The notes beneath the pieces were generated by a model. It was not told where the DNA came from, did not search any database, and was given only the letters and a program-made list of their open reading frames with translations. Position numbers and translations under genes: made by a program. Positions 10,143 to 21,341 of a stretch of 64,000 bases of DNA are shown here, piece after piece. The stretch comes from Oncomelania hupensis. Taxonomy: Eukaryota > Mollusca > Gastropoda > Littorinimorpha > Pomatiopsidae. The stretch covers positions 81,191,541 through 81,255,540 of the forward strand of contig CM072514.1 of NCBI GenBank assembly GCA_036898135.1. Reading direction: 5' to 3'. Numbering within the stretch: position 1 is the first letter of the stretch; every line of letters begins with the position of its first letter.

Positions 10143-10504
10143 CTGTGTACAATACACAACAATATGCTGTGATATGCTTATCTCGCAATACAGCCAGCAC
10201 CTTGACTCTCAAATTTACCTGTGTACAATACACAACAATATGCTATGATATGCTTATCTCGCAATACAGCCAGCACCTTGACTCTCAAATTTACCTGTGT
10301 ACAATACACAACAATATGCTGTGATATGCTTATCTCGCAATACAGCCAGCACCTTGACTCTCAAATTTACCTGTGTACAATACACAACAATATGCTATGA
10401 TATGCTTATCTCGCAATACAGCCAGCACCTTGAATCTCAAATTTACCTGTGTACAATACACAACAATATGCTATGATATGCGTATCTCGCAATACAGCCA
10501 GCAC
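10125..10504 (-). repeat. 76-bp tandem repeat (5 copies) spanning a splice acceptor
   Basis: Units start at 10125, 10201, 10277, 10353 and 10429, exactly 76 bp each. On the minus strand every unit holds TGTACACAG|GTAAATTTGA, that is the acceptor of coding exon 14 plus its first 18 bases. Units 1 and 3 have GCTGTG where units 2, 4 and 5 have GCTATG, so a dimer was probably duplicated. Unit 5 has two further changes (GAATCTC and GCGTATC). Confidence 0.95.
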
Positions 10505-10629
10505 CTTTGAAATTATTTTATTATCCTAATTAATATTTACTGCAAGCAAAACAGCTCCCAAAATGTAACCCTTTGATTTACTGACAAGGAAACTATAAAT
10601 AGACAAGCTGAGGAAACAAGGAGACACAC

Positions 10630-10795
10630 TAAGCTTGTTTTGCAGATCATTGATGATTCGTTTCAAGCTGTCAATCTCTGACTTGAGATCCGCCTCCCTC
10701 TGCTCAGCGTTTTTCTTGGCGTCCTTCATCTGTTGCTGCACTGCTTGCAGCGCCCTCTGGTGTCTGCTCTCCAGTTCAGCTATTTCTGATGCTTT
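10630..10795 (-). CDS. LEKR1: LEKR1-like coding exon 13 (residues 463-518)
   Basis: Acceptor TATGTGCAG, donor CTTA|GTGTGT, phase 1 out. Encodes KASEIAELESRHQRALQAVQ, then QQMKDAKKNAEQREADLK and a final SLKRIINDLQNKL heptad run. Confidence 0.83.
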
Positions 10796-10834
10796 CTGCA
10801 CATAATGAAATATATATATATTATGAATAAATGA

Positions 10835-10960
10835 ACTGTTCTTATATAGTGCACTTACCTGTTTAAAAAAAAAGCTGGTCAAGGTGCTGGGCAATTTCAA
10901 GATTGAACTCAAGCTGCCTGAGGTGCCAATTAGCAGCACCAGTCACACTGTCAAACTCCT
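10835..10960 (-). repeat. SINE 3'-tail fragment
   Basis: TTCTTATATAGTGCACTTACC followed by AGCTGGTCAAGGTGCTGGGC is a diverged copy of the 3' region at 3260-3400, minus orientation, without the tRNA head. Confidence 0.6.
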
Positions 10961-11252
10961 CAGACAAGCGAGCTATCCTGGTTGACAACGTCTTTATCTA
11001 CGTCTGTGGCCAAGCTGCTCTTCTGACTGAATTGCAAGGTTCAGGAAGTGACCCACCACATAAAGAGGCATTACAATAAATTGACTCCTGTGAGTAAAGA
11101 CTCTGGATGCTACATAGAGTCAACCCCAAATTCTTCAACAGCCAGTTTTTAGGACACACTGCTTCTGCAGTACGATAGCAAACTTTGCTTAGAAGAGTAG
11201 TTCTGAAAAATAATAATGGAAATGCCAAAGTCGCAACGTGTATGTAGGTTAC

Positions 11253-11330
11253 CTGGGAACTGCGGTCATTGTTCTGTGACTGATATTTCTGAAGAAGTTC
11301 ATCGTATTTCTCCTTTTCAATCTTTAGCTC
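11253..11330 (-). CDS. LEKR1: LEKR1-like coding exon 12 (residues 437-462)
   Basis: Acceptor TTATCTGCAG, donor TCCCAG|GTAACC, phase 0. Encodes ELKIEKEKYDELLQKYQSQ, then NNDRSSQ. Confidence 0.83.
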
Positions 11331-11582
11331 CTGCAGATAACAAATAAATAAAAAAAATATTAAATCTATTTTTCACAAATTCTTTCATTATCAAGGATTA
11401 TGAACCAGTGATAAATAAATCATTTTTATGCTAAATTTACAGCATGCGCCCATAAATGAACAGGAGTGTAACACAACCAGAAGGATCAGTTACAATAGGG
11501 CCACAATCCTAATGAACAAACATAGGCATGCTTGCACATATAATTATACAAACACAAACCTTCATTCTCAAACTCCCACAAA

Positions 11583-12123
11583 GAGGGAGCAATAAGATCA
11601 TTAGATTCCATTTCTGTCAACAATTTGAGTATGTGTTGTTCTGAAATGTATTCCTTATTAGAAAAAGTAGTATGTCCAGATACCAGCATTAAAAAGGTTA
11701 CTATGCCAAACTGTTCACGACAGTTAATGTCAAAATTAATATGCAAGTTAAGAATGAACTCATGGAATACTAAATATTCAGCAGATATTCAGTATATGTG
11801 TGGCAAAAATATATCAGTTTACCATATTTTATTTGACTGTCCAGTTTCAAATGCATTGTATGAAAACCAAGGATATCATTTGACTGAATATGGACATTCT
11901 TTAGATGATGTATTACATCATTCACAGATAACAGCAGTTGTGAAAATTATTGCAATGACTCCTATTGGTAGACTTTCATAGTTTCATCCCTCTTCCCCTT
12001 TCATTCCATTTTGTTATAAGGCTTCTTAATTGTGATTTGATTTATATTGTTGTTATTAATTAATGTTTAATATCACCTGAATGTGTGAATAGGCAATAAA
12101 TTAAATATTGATTGATTTTTTTT
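11583..12123 (+). mobile_element. 5'-truncated LINE (RT C-terminal Cys/His domain) with 15-bp duplication
   Basis: The plus-strand ORF (11625-11981 and open upstream) ends with KLICKLRMNSWNTKYSAD, then CGKNISVYHILFDCPVSNAL, the CxC...H...C zinc-like domain at the end of I/Jockey-type LINE polyproteins. A short 3' UTR ends in (ATTG)n and poly-T. The perfect 15-bp duplication TCAAACTCCCACAAA lies at 11568-11582 and 12124-12138. The exact clade is unsure. Confidence 0.82.
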
Positions 12124-12285
12124 TCAAACTCCCACAAACGTATGCTCACACCAAACACTTGTACCACACTAAAACTGTACTATAAACAGTAATAAAATAA
12201 ATTAATAAAATTAAAAAAATTAATAAAAACAACAAAAAATCGCAACAACAACAACAAAAACTCACAAAATAAAAACATGACTTAC

Positions 12286-12372
12286 CATAACAAAGCTTTG
12301 CTTTAGTGTGTCTTCTAGGGCCGTCATCTCTGCTTGATGTTTACGTTTCTCTTCCACCAACGCTGTTTGCAA
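12286..12372 (-). CDS. LEKR1: LEKR1-like coding exon 11 (residues 408-436)
   Basis: Donor GTTATG|GTAAGT is strong. The acceptor TTTGTGAAG is a weaker AAG site, chosen because it alone keeps phase 0. Encodes LQTALVEEKRKHQAEMTALE, then DTLKQSFVM. Confidence 0.78.
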
Positions 12373-12576
12373 CTTCACAAACAACAAATAAAAAGTGCAT
12401 GAAAGCAAAGGCAAAGTAGTTAATTGTGGTTTGTCATAATCCTTTGTAAGGGGGAGCAGCGTCAAGGGCCTCCCCTTTTCTGTGGATAAGTTTTGTGAGG
12501 ATGGTACCAATCTCTTCTTCCATGGTCTCCCTGTTTTATTTGCTCTTCGCCATTTCTTGTTTTTGCCCTCTTTTCA

Positions 12577-13853
12577 GAGTTGGCCATATCACGGAGGTGC
12601 CCTATCCTCAGAGTTGGCCATATCACGGAGGTGCCCTCTCCTTAGAGTTGGCCATATCACGGAGGTGCCCTCTCCTCAGAGTTGGCCATATCACAGATGT
12701 GCCCTCTCCTCAGAGTTGGCCATATCACGGAGGTGCCCTCTCCTCAGAGTTGGCCATATCACGGAGGTGCCCTCTCCTTAGAGTTGGCCATATCACGGAG
12801 GTGCCCTCTCCTCAGAGTTGGCCATATCACGGAGGTGCCCTCTCCTCAGAGTTGGCCATATCACGGAGGTGCCCTCTCCTCAGAGTTGGCCATATCACAG
12901 ATGTGCCCTCTCCTCAGAGTTGGCCATATCACGGAGGTGCCCTCTCCTCAGAGTTGGCCATATCACGGAGGTGCCCTCTCCTCAGAGTTGGCCATATCAC
13001 AGATGTGCCCTCTCCTCAGAGTTGGCCATATCACAGATGTGCCCTCTCCTCAGAGTTGGCCATATCACGGAGGTGCCCTCTCCTCAGAGTTGGCCATATC
13101 ACGGAGGTGCCCTCTCCTCAGAGTTGGCCATATCACACATGTGCCCTCTCCTCAGAGTTGGCCATATCACGGAGGTGCCCTCTCCTCAGAGTTGGCCATA
13201 TCACGGAGGTGCCCTCTCCTCAGAGTTGGCCATATCACGGATGCCCCTCTCCTCAGAGTTGGCCATATCACAGATGTGCCCTCTCCTCAGAGTTGGCCAT
13301 ATCACAGATGTGCCCTCTCCTCAGAGTTGGCCATATCACGGAGGTGCCCTCTCCTCAGAGTTGGCCATATCACGGAGGTGCCCTCTCCTCAGAGTTGGCC
13401 ATATCACGGAGGTGCCCTCTCCTCAGAGTTGGCCATATCACGGAGGTGCCCTCTCCTCAGAGTTGGCCATATCATGGAGGTGCCCTCTCCTCAGAGTTGG
13501 CCATATCACGGAGGTGCCCTCTCCTCAGAGTTGGCCATATCACGGAGGTGCCCTCTCCTCAGAGTTGGCCATATCACGGAGGTGCCCTCTCCTCAGAGTT
13601 GGCCATATCACGGAGGTGCCCTCTCCTCAGAGTTGGCCATATCACGGAGGTGCCCTCTCCTTAGAGTTGGCCATATCACGGAAGTGCCCTCTCCTCACAG
13701 TTGGCCATATCATGGAGGTGTCCTCTTCTCAGAGTTGGCCATATCATGGAGGTGCCCTCTCCTCAGAGTTGGCCATATCATGGAGGTGTCCTCTTCTCAG
13801 AGTTGGCCGTATCATGGAGGTGCCCTCTCCTCAGAGTTGGCCATATCACGGTG
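12577..13853 (+). repeat. 34-bp minisatellite, about 38 copies
   Basis: Unit GAGTTGGCCATATCACGGAG then GTGCCCTCTCCTCA. The first GAGTTGGCC starts at 12577 and the last at 13834; the distance of 1,257 bp equals 36 units of 34 plus one of 33 (near 13230, CACGGATGCCCCTC). Variant units read CACAGATGTG, CACACATGTG or CATGGAGGTG, and the CATGGAGGTG and CTTCTC forms cluster at the right end. Since 34 is not a multiple of three, all three plus frames stay open; these ORFs are artefacts. Confidence 0.97.
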
Positions 13854-13930
13854 CCCATCTCCAATTTTTCCTAACCTCACTGTTTTACAGTTTGCAGGTC
13901 AAAAGTGATCCAGGTATTTTCAAATCACTA

Positions 13931-14201
13931 AAAAAAAAAAAAGGTAAAGGTAGTCCCATAGCCTTGTGGCCGTAGGGGAGCGTGATGTTGGAGATCACAC
14001 TTATCTTGGGCCAGCGTAATGAGGGTGATGCCCAACTCTCTCCCTCGCTGCTTTACCTTCCCCACCCTCAAGAGAGTAGGTACTCAATCACAGTTGAGTC
14101 AACTGGGGGCGTTGTTGTTTGTCGCTTCACACCTTAGCGGTCACCCATCCAAGTGCTAACCGCACCGGACGGTGCTTCACTTTCGACACAGTAGCGAGTG
14201 C
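13931..14201 (-). mobile_element. 5S-rRNA-derived SINE with perfect 13-bp duplication
   Basis: On the minus strand 14200-14135 reads AAAGTGAAGCACCGTCCGGT, then GCGGTTAGCACTTGGATGGG and TGACCGC, which aligns with the 5S rRNA internal promoter (A box, intermediate element, C box). It then diverges into a unique body. TTTCAAATCACTA flanks the unit at 13918-13930 and 14202-14214. The distal end is a run of about 12 A on the plus strand, so the SINE's own 3' end reads poly-T. Confidence 0.8.
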
Positions 14202-14214
14202 TTTCAAATCACTA

Positions 14215-17200
14215 CTGGTTCTAATAGGAACCTTATTCTACTAATTTCTTCTCATAAGTAAGTAGTGCCACTTGTTAAGTAACTGGGCTGGTTATGTATG
14301 TAGTCACTGCTGGCTCAATTAGGAGCATTATTCCACACTGGGGTTTTTCTCGTGGTATGTCAGGACCCTAACTGCGGAAGGAAAACTAGAAGAACTGGCC
14401 CACGAGCTGGACCACTATCGATGGAACGTTCTAGGTATCAGCGAACTGCGCTGGAAAGGCCTAGGTGAAACAACGACTGACAAAGGCCACAAGCTCTATT
14501 TCAGCGGTAGAGATGACAGGCACGAACACGGCGTTGGATTCTTGGTCCACAAGAACATTCTAGCCACTGTCATGGGTTGCCGCCCAGTCTCCAGTAGACT
14601 CATTACCATCCGTCTGAGAGCAACCCCTTTCAACATTACCATCATCCAGGCCTATGCTCCAACATCAGACTATGAAGACAGCGAAGTGGAGGATTTTTAT
14701 GAAAATATACAGGCGGCCCTTGACCAAGTGCCGAAGAAGGACATAGTCATAGTGCAAGGCGACTGGAATGCCAAGGTTGGCCAAGATGCGCACCACAACT
14801 GGGGAGACACATGCGGACCCCACTGCAACAACGAGACAAATGACAGGGGTCTGAGGCTATTGGAGTTTGCCAGATACAACAATCTGGTACTGGCAAACAC
14901 GCTTGGTCTCCACAAAAAATCCAGACGATGGACATGGCACAGTCCCGGCGGGGAACATCACAACCAATCGACTACATCATGGTCAAGAAACGCTTCAGAT
15001 CAAGCATCAACATTGGCAGGACACGCACTTTTCCAGGAGCAGACATTGGAAGTGACCACGATCTCGTGATGATGTCTTTCCGGCTCCATTTGAAGAGAGT
15101 AAATACAGCAAAGTGCACTAGGCTGAAGTTCGACCTGGACAAACTGCAAGACCCGGAGGTGGCAAAAATATTTCAGGCCACAATTGGAGGGAAATTTGCA
15201 CCACTGCTTATTTTGGGGGCAGGCGAAGTAGATGTCAACACCATGACCAATACCTTCAACTCAGCTGTAACAGATGCCGCCACTGAGATCCTTGGCAAGC
15301 ACCGACCAAAGAAGAAGCCGTGGATCACACCTGAACTTTTGGATCTGTGTGATAAACGAAGAGAGTTAAAAAAGAAAAAGAACACCTCACAGGGAGCTGA
15401 TGTCTACCGAAAAATCAACAATGACATCCGAAAAGGCAAAGGAGAACTGGATAGAAGATCAATGCCAGGAAATAGAGAACAATCTGAACAAGAACAACAG
15501 CAAGAAGGCCTACCAGACTGTGAAGCGGCTGACAAGTGTTAAACAGCCCAAAGTCTCCACTATCCAAAGCAAGTCTGGCATTTGCCTTACAGAAGAACAA
15601 GAAGTCTTGGACAGATGGACAGAGTACTGCTCTGACCTTTACAACCATACACCAAATGGAGACCCATCAGTTCTAGCATGTCCCGAGAGCAGAGAAGAAG
15701 AAGAAATCCTCCCAATTCTCCGGGAAGAAGTTGAGGCAGCAGTGCAATCGCTGAAGAAAGGGAAGTCAGCGGGAGTGGACAACATACCAGCGGAACTGCT
15801 ACAAGCAGGAGGAGAAGCGATGACTGATGCTCTCACCATTATCTGTAACAAGATCTGGCAGAGTGGGGAATGGCCTACACCATGGACCCAGTCGCTTGTC
15901 ATCACTCTTCCCAAAAAAGGTAACCTTCAGGAGTGTGAAAATTACCGCACCATCAGCCTCATCAGCCATCCCAGCAAGGTCCTCCTGAAAATAATACTCA
16001 ACAGGTTGAAACCACAAGCTGAACAAATCATAGCTGAAGAACAAGCAGGATTCATGGCAGGGCGAAGTACCACTGAACAGATTTTCAACCTCAGAATAAT
16101 CTGTGAGAAATACCTACAGCACCAACAACATCTATATCATGTGTTCATAGACTTCAAGAAGGCATTTGACCGAGTCTGGCATGCAGCTCTATGGGCAACC
16201 ATGAAAGTGTACAACATCAGCCCTAAAATTATAGAAGTCATCAAAAGCCTGTATGACAAGGCTACCAGTGCAGTCCTCCATAACAGCGTCATCGGGAACT
16301 GGTTCAGAACAACAATCGGTGTGCGTCAAGGATGCCTACTCTCTCCAACACTCTTCAACATCTTCCTAGAGCGCATCATGTCAGATGCTCTTGCAGATCA
16401 CGAAGGCACAGTCAGCATAGGGGGCAGAGCAATCTCCAATCTTCGTTTTGCGGATGATATTGATGGATTGGCTGGAGAGGAACAAGAACTTGAACAGCTT
16501 GTACAGAGGCTTGACACCACTCCAGAGCTTATGGAATGGAAATAAGTGCAGAGAAGACCAAAATGATGACCAACAACACCAATGGCATCAACACGGACAT
16601 CAAAGTACAAGGCCAATCCCTCAACACAGTGCACAGCTTCAAATATTTAGGAGCCATTGTGTCAGACAATGGGTCTCGACAGGAAGTCCTCTCCAGGATC
16701 GCACAAACAACTGCTGCCCTGACAAGGTTGAAGCCATTTGGAAAGACAGAACCATCAGTCTACATTCCAAAGTAAGACTGCTGCGCTCTCTGGTCATCTC
16801 CATCTTCCTATATGCTTGCGAAGCATGGACCCTCACAGCAGATCTCCAACGAAGAATACAAAGCATGGAGATGAGGTGCTACAGAAGACTTCTGTGCATT
16901 TCCTATACCCAACACATCACCAACGTTGAAGTCCGACAGACCATCACACAAGCCATTGGACAACACGATGACCTGCTCACAGTGGTGAAGAAACGGAAAC
17001 TCCGATGGTATGGCCACGTCACCAGATCATCAGGCCTTGCAAAGACCATTCTGCAAGGCACAGTGCAAGGAGGTAGAAGAAGGGGGAGACCCGAAAAAGA
17101 GGTGGGAGGACAACATTCGAGAATGGACTGGTTTGACACTGAGCGAAGCCATGAGGGCTGCTGAGGACAGAGAAAGATGGAGTATGCTGGTTAAGCGATC

Positions 17201-17420
17201 ATCTGTGGTGCCCCTACGACCTTCGGGTTATGGGACAGGATAGGATAGGATGTAATGCCACTTGTCAAGTAACTGGGCTGGTTATGTATGTAGTCATTGC
17301 TGGCTCAATTAGGAACCTTATTCTACATTATTTTTGTTTTTTTTATGGAATGTAGGTCCACTAATCAAGTAACTGGCTGGTTATGTATGTAGTCACTGCT
17401 GGCTCGACAATGGACTGCAT
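14215..17420 (+). repeat. Short tandem array (about 100-bp unit), split by an RTE insertion
   Basis: The words CTGGCTCAATTAGGA, AAGTAACTGGGCTGGTTATG and TATGTAGTCACTGCTGG occur at 14262-14345, 17253-17330 and, diverged, 17355-17410; a partial unit (CTGGTTCTAATAGGAACC) starts at 14215. The LINE at 14338-17249 sits between units. Confidence 0.75.
14338..17249 (+). pseudogene. Near full-length RTE-clade (BovB-like) LINE with several frameshifts
   Basis: From about 14357 the plus strand reads an APE-type endonuclease: VRTLTAEGKLEELAHELDHY, ISELRWKG, IQAYAPTSD, GDWNAKVG, then after a frameshift near 14960 IDYIMVKKRF and GADIGSDHDL. The reverse transcriptase is in 15400-16545 (SAGVDNIPAELL, AGFMAGRSTTEQIF, FIDFKKAFDRVWH, RQGCLLSPTLFNIF, catalytic LRFADD). 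Frameshifts near 16530, 16740 and 17095 split the C-terminal domain (YACEAWTLTADLQ, LRWYGHVTR, WEDNIREWTGL), which ends PLRPSGYGTG before (AGGAT)n. About five frameshifts make it non-functional, and a few N-terminal endonuclease residues are missing. Domain order and motifs match the RTE clade. Confidence 0.92.
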
Positions 17421-17903
17421 GCCGTCTCAACTCATAACAAGCATGGGTCCTCTTCAAACTGAAACTGGGGAAGTGATAGTTACAAAGTAAAAAAAAAACT
17501 TAATGCGCTCTAAACACAATTATTCTGCACCTCCTCATACAAATGACCAAAATCACACTCTACTGAGGACACAGGAAATCAGCAAACAGTGCCTAGGTAA
17601 CTATTTATCTAGTCCCTCAGCCTGTCCGACTATTGAAGACACACGAGGGATGCCATTGCACAGAGTTTTCACCCCTTCGGTCTGTCTGTTGAAGTGGTCA
17701 GGAGGCGTGACATGTTTTTTGACGTCATCTGTCCAGCTCCTATTTTTGCAATACAATAATCATGGTTTTTAAAAAAAATTAAAAGTTAAAACGCTGCATT
17801 TTTGGTTTAAAAACATCAATAAAAGTAAGGAAAATGGGGCGTTTTACGGGGCTGATGGGAGTGGTAGCAAAGAACACACAACAGCAAAAACTGCAAAACG
17901 CAC
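17420..17903. other. Intron sequence without recognised features
   Basis: AT-rich intron between the RTE-bearing array and coding exon 10. Short ORFs only, with no repeat match elsewhere in the window. Confidence 0.5.
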
Positions 17904-17997
17904 CTTCTCGGGAAATCTCTCTGCGTCAGCCATCTTGCGCTTGAAACTTTCTCTCAGCTCTTCGATGCGATTTTGGTGGGCTGCGATCATTCCTTCT
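17904..17997 (-). CDS. LEKR1: LEKR1-like coding exon 10 (residues 376-407)
   Basis: Acceptor GTTATCTGCAG, donor GAGAAG|GTGCG, phase 0 out. Encodes EGMIAAHQNRIEELRESFKR, then KMADAERFPEK. Confidence 0.83.
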
Positions 17998-18496
17998 CTG
18001 CAGATAACAAATATATATAAATAAATACAAACAGTTAAATAAATCAGTAAATTAATACATTAAAATATCTCGTCTTATCATATAATAACTGAACACATAA
18101 TTATGGAAAAATCTTAAAATGCCAAAAAACAAAAAACAAAATTTTTTAATTAAAATTTGAATTTAACCACACAAAAAAATGTTTAATACCTTCAGTTCCA
18201 CTTCAGAAAATACATGTTAATAAAGAAAATAAACAGTAATATAGAACACCAATTCTATAGACCATAAGTCAACAGTTTCCTCAAATTTCTTCCCTTTTAA
18301 AAATGTTTTCTTTGCTTTTATTCCTTTTCAGTGATTTTATTTTTATTTCTTTTCCAGTATGCTAGTATAATAATTATTTGTCAGCACTTGCCTATAAATA
18401 TATGTTCTATAGTTTACTTATTTCTTTGACTTTTCTTTGTATTGTTCATCTTTATCTCATTATAATCTTAAAGAACTCTACTTGGTCTCTGCCCAC

Positions 18497-18566
18497 CTTT
18501 CATTCTTCAAAGCTTCAGCGTCTGCTCGTGCCCTTTCCAAAGATTCTTTTAGACCTTTCGCTTCAT
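18497..18566 (-). CDS. LEKR1: LEKR1-like coding exon 9 (residues 353-376)
   Basis: Acceptor TGTTTTCCAG, donor GAAAG|GTGGGC, phase 2 out. Encodes EAKGLKESLERARADAEALK. Confidence 0.83.
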
Positions 18567-18749
18567 CTGGAAAACACATACAAACATATTTATTGAAAAG
18601 TAATATTAAATTTGGTACAACATTAACTAGAAAGGCAAAGCCCTATGACTCATACGCTCCTTATGGAACTCGCAACACTTAACATGAAAATGAGTGCCCA
18701 GAAAAAACTAAAAATGAAACATTGCACAGTAATACCAACTTCAATCTTT

Positions 18750-19125
18750 CCATGCTCTTGACCTTGAAATGATCTTGACCTCAGCTCCGGCTCCAAATAC
18801 AATCATTTAAATCAAATAAACTACTGCAAAAAGTGTATTATGCACACAAAAAGGTGACCTTGGGATGACCTTTACCTTCGGTGATGTTGGGATGAACTTG
18901 ACCCTCACATGCATGACCTCTCATGCATGTGTGATCCAATAACCCAATGTTGTTGCATACTATGGGTTAAATAAACAGCCATTCCACTGTACGGTTGGTT
19001 AATTGGTTGGTTGTTCATCGAGATGATAAAACGTATGCAGTCACACACTTTCGCACCACATACAATGACCTATTTTGGGTGTGTTTTGGCAAGACCTAAA
19101 ATGACCTTGACCTTCAAGATCAACG
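18750..19125. repeat. Dispersed TGACCTTGACCT motifs in an intron
   Basis: CTTGACCTTGAAATGATCTTG (trimmed: TGACCTTGAAATGATC) near 18760, GGTGACCTTGGGATGACC near 18850, AACTTGACCCTC near 18896 and ATGACCTTGACCTTC near 19100 are spaced copies of a TGACCT half-site motif, also arrayed at 27133-27236. They read AGGTCAAGGTCA on the other strand. Confidence 0.6.
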
Positions 19126-19251
19126 CAAAAACGGAACATAATTATATGAAAGATCAAGCTATCATCTTTAAATACAACAAGTTTGGGCTTTATATCTCTT
19201 ATAGTTTAGGGTCAAGTCATTTTAAAGCAACTATACTCAGAAAAAGAAGAA

Positions 19252-19421
19252 GAAGATGATGATGTGATGATGATGATGATGATGATGATGATGTGATGAT
19301 GATGATGATGACGATGATGATGATGATGATGTGATGATGATGTGATGATGATGTGATGATGATGATGATGATGATGATGATGTGATGATGATGATGTGAT
19401 GATGATGTGATGATGATGATG

Positions 19422-19495
<74 letters not shown>

Positions 19496-19568
19496 TGATG
19501 ATGATGTGATGATGATGATGATGATGATGATGTGATGATGATGATGATGATGATGTGATGATGACGAC

Positions 19569-19611
<43 letters not shown>

Positions 19612-19622
19612 TGATGATGATG

Positions 19623-19673
<51 letters not shown>

Positions 19674-19674
19674 C

Positions 19675-19705
<31 letters not shown>

Positions 19706-19792
19706 TGATGATGATGATGTGATGATGATGATGATGATGTGATGATGATGATGATGTGATGATGATGATGATGATGTGATGATGATGATGAC

Positions 19793-19844
<52 letters not shown>

Positions 19845-19846
19845 TT
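19252..19846 (+). repeat. Interrupted (GAT)n microsatellite, about 600 bp
   Basis: Almost pure GAT triplets interrupted by GTGATG steps and rare GACGAT. The interruptions shift the phase, so the reverse strand shows mixed His/Ser/Ile ORFs that are artefacts. A second (GAT)n block lies at 20055-20094 beside coding exon 8. Confidence 0.97.
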
Positions 19847-20052
19847 GATGCACGGCTGTTCATAAGCGGTACTTTCAGGCTATGGCTAAAAATAACGCTT
19901 GTGCTGTCCCTTATCTCTGGCTGAACTGCTTGTAGCCAGATCTGAGACGCTGGCTATGCATGGGTTTCACACGGCATGGCCTGCTGGCATGGCTAAAAAT
20001 AGCTTACAGCTGGTGGCTGAAAGTTTACTTCCAGTGAAGGAAGTTTCAGCCG

Positions 20053-20096
<44 letters not shown>

Positions 20097-20165
20097 AACA
20101 ACACCGGTCATAATGGTAAGGAAGAATAACAAGTAAAAAACGCACAACGAAAACAATGTACTGAC

Positions 20166-20299
20166 TTGCGGAGAGAACATTTTGCTGTGCAATGTCGGCC
20201 TGCCTGCATTCCACCTCTCTATGTTTGTTCTCCAGATCCTTCAGCTGCTTCAGCACTGACGCCAACTCCCCTTCCTTCTGCCTCACCTCCTTGTCCAAT
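20166..20299 (-). CDS. LEKR1: LEKR1-like coding exon 8 (residues 308-353)
   Basis: Acceptor GCTGTGGCAG, donor GCAA|GTCAGT, phase 1 out. Encodes LDKEVRQKEGELASVLKQLK, then an ENKHREVE helix. The intron upstream of this exon (to 28188) holds the complete Gypsy element. Confidence 0.83.
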
Positions 20300-20705
20300 C
20301 TGCCACAGCCAAGTCGCACAATCTTCAGCCCTCAAAATAAGGGAAATGTTGGCGCGTCCACAGTGTTGAAGACCCATTAATAAATCAAACAATCTTTTAT
20401 TTAATGCCGGTTCATACATTTAGGTGATATTGGACATTAAAAATTAAAAATAAAAACAACTTTTCAAACGCATTAACTATTACGTCAAAACAGGATGGCA
20501 AGCCCTTCAAGTATATTGCCAGATATATTCACACACGTAGTCGACCAATAAGCATATGCAAAAGGTTCAATTTCCTTGGTGGTATTGTGACTCAGCTTTA
20601 TCCTAACACAACAAAAGGAAAACACCGAATAATAGACCACTATCCAAACTATTCGCAAGCCAAAATTATCCATATCAGATAAGCCAAGTTTTAGATACAG
20701 CACAC

Positions 20706-21341
20706 TGTTACGTTGAAACGTGAACGAAAGTATGTCGGAAGCGCGCACGATAGATCTAATCGTTTCGTTTTGCAAAGTATTCAATAATAGAGTTTATTTA
20801 CCTTTGATTTGAGTTTGCATTGTTGTTAGGAAAGGCTTTGTATAACGTTGATAATTTCCGTTAGTCGATATTGTTGTAGAATCTTCTGGATCGGCTTGTT
20901 TACTATCGATCGAAGATTCGGGATAATTGTAGAAATTTGAAGGAACGATCCGGAAGGAGAAGAAATGTGTAATGACGTAAGCCAGTGATGACGATCTTTA
21001 GTTCGATTGGTGGCAGTGCGTCATTTCTACAGTATACCAAATTGTTCCAGAAAAGCGAGAGGTTATTTAATCGTGTGCCGAGATTGTTGTTGATGGTAAA
21101 GTTGTTGATAGTGATTTGGAGAGTTGCTGTGAAAGTTGTTGAGTTGAATTGAGAATTGTATGCAGTTGTTGGTGTGTGCTGAATAAAAGTGGAAAACTTC
21201 ATACGTCGACTTTGTGACTTGTATGCTGTTTGGACGGGCTGTGTGAATAAACGAATCTGAGTTACACAACTATCAGGAATTCAAGCATCGGGGCTGAATC
21301 AGATACTGATAGAAAACATCATCATCGAACTGAGTGTAACA
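20706..21341 (+). repeat. 5' LTR of the Gmr1-type Gypsy element
   Basis: 636 bp, TGTTAC...GTAACA. It contains TGACGTAA (an ATF/CREB-type site) near 20974, a TTATTTAA box near 21062 that could serve as TATA, and AATAAA signals near 21182 and 21247. The transcription start was not determined. Confidence 0.95.

Noticed and set aside
10125..10504. CRISPR-like array
   Set aside because: Units are contiguous 76-bp tandem copies with no variable spacers, in a eukaryotic intron.
12495..13975. Three overlapping ORFs of about 385-408 codons
   Set aside because: They follow from the 34-bp minisatellite: a unit not divisible by three keeps every plus frame open. No start context or splice support.
14135..14200. 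5S rRNA gene
   Set aside because: Only the internal promoter region matches, the rest is unrelated, and a 13-bp target duplication surrounds the unit, so it is a SINE.
19212..19863. Long His/Ser/Ile ORFs on the minus strand
   Set aside because: Direct translation of an interrupted (GAT)n microsatellite.
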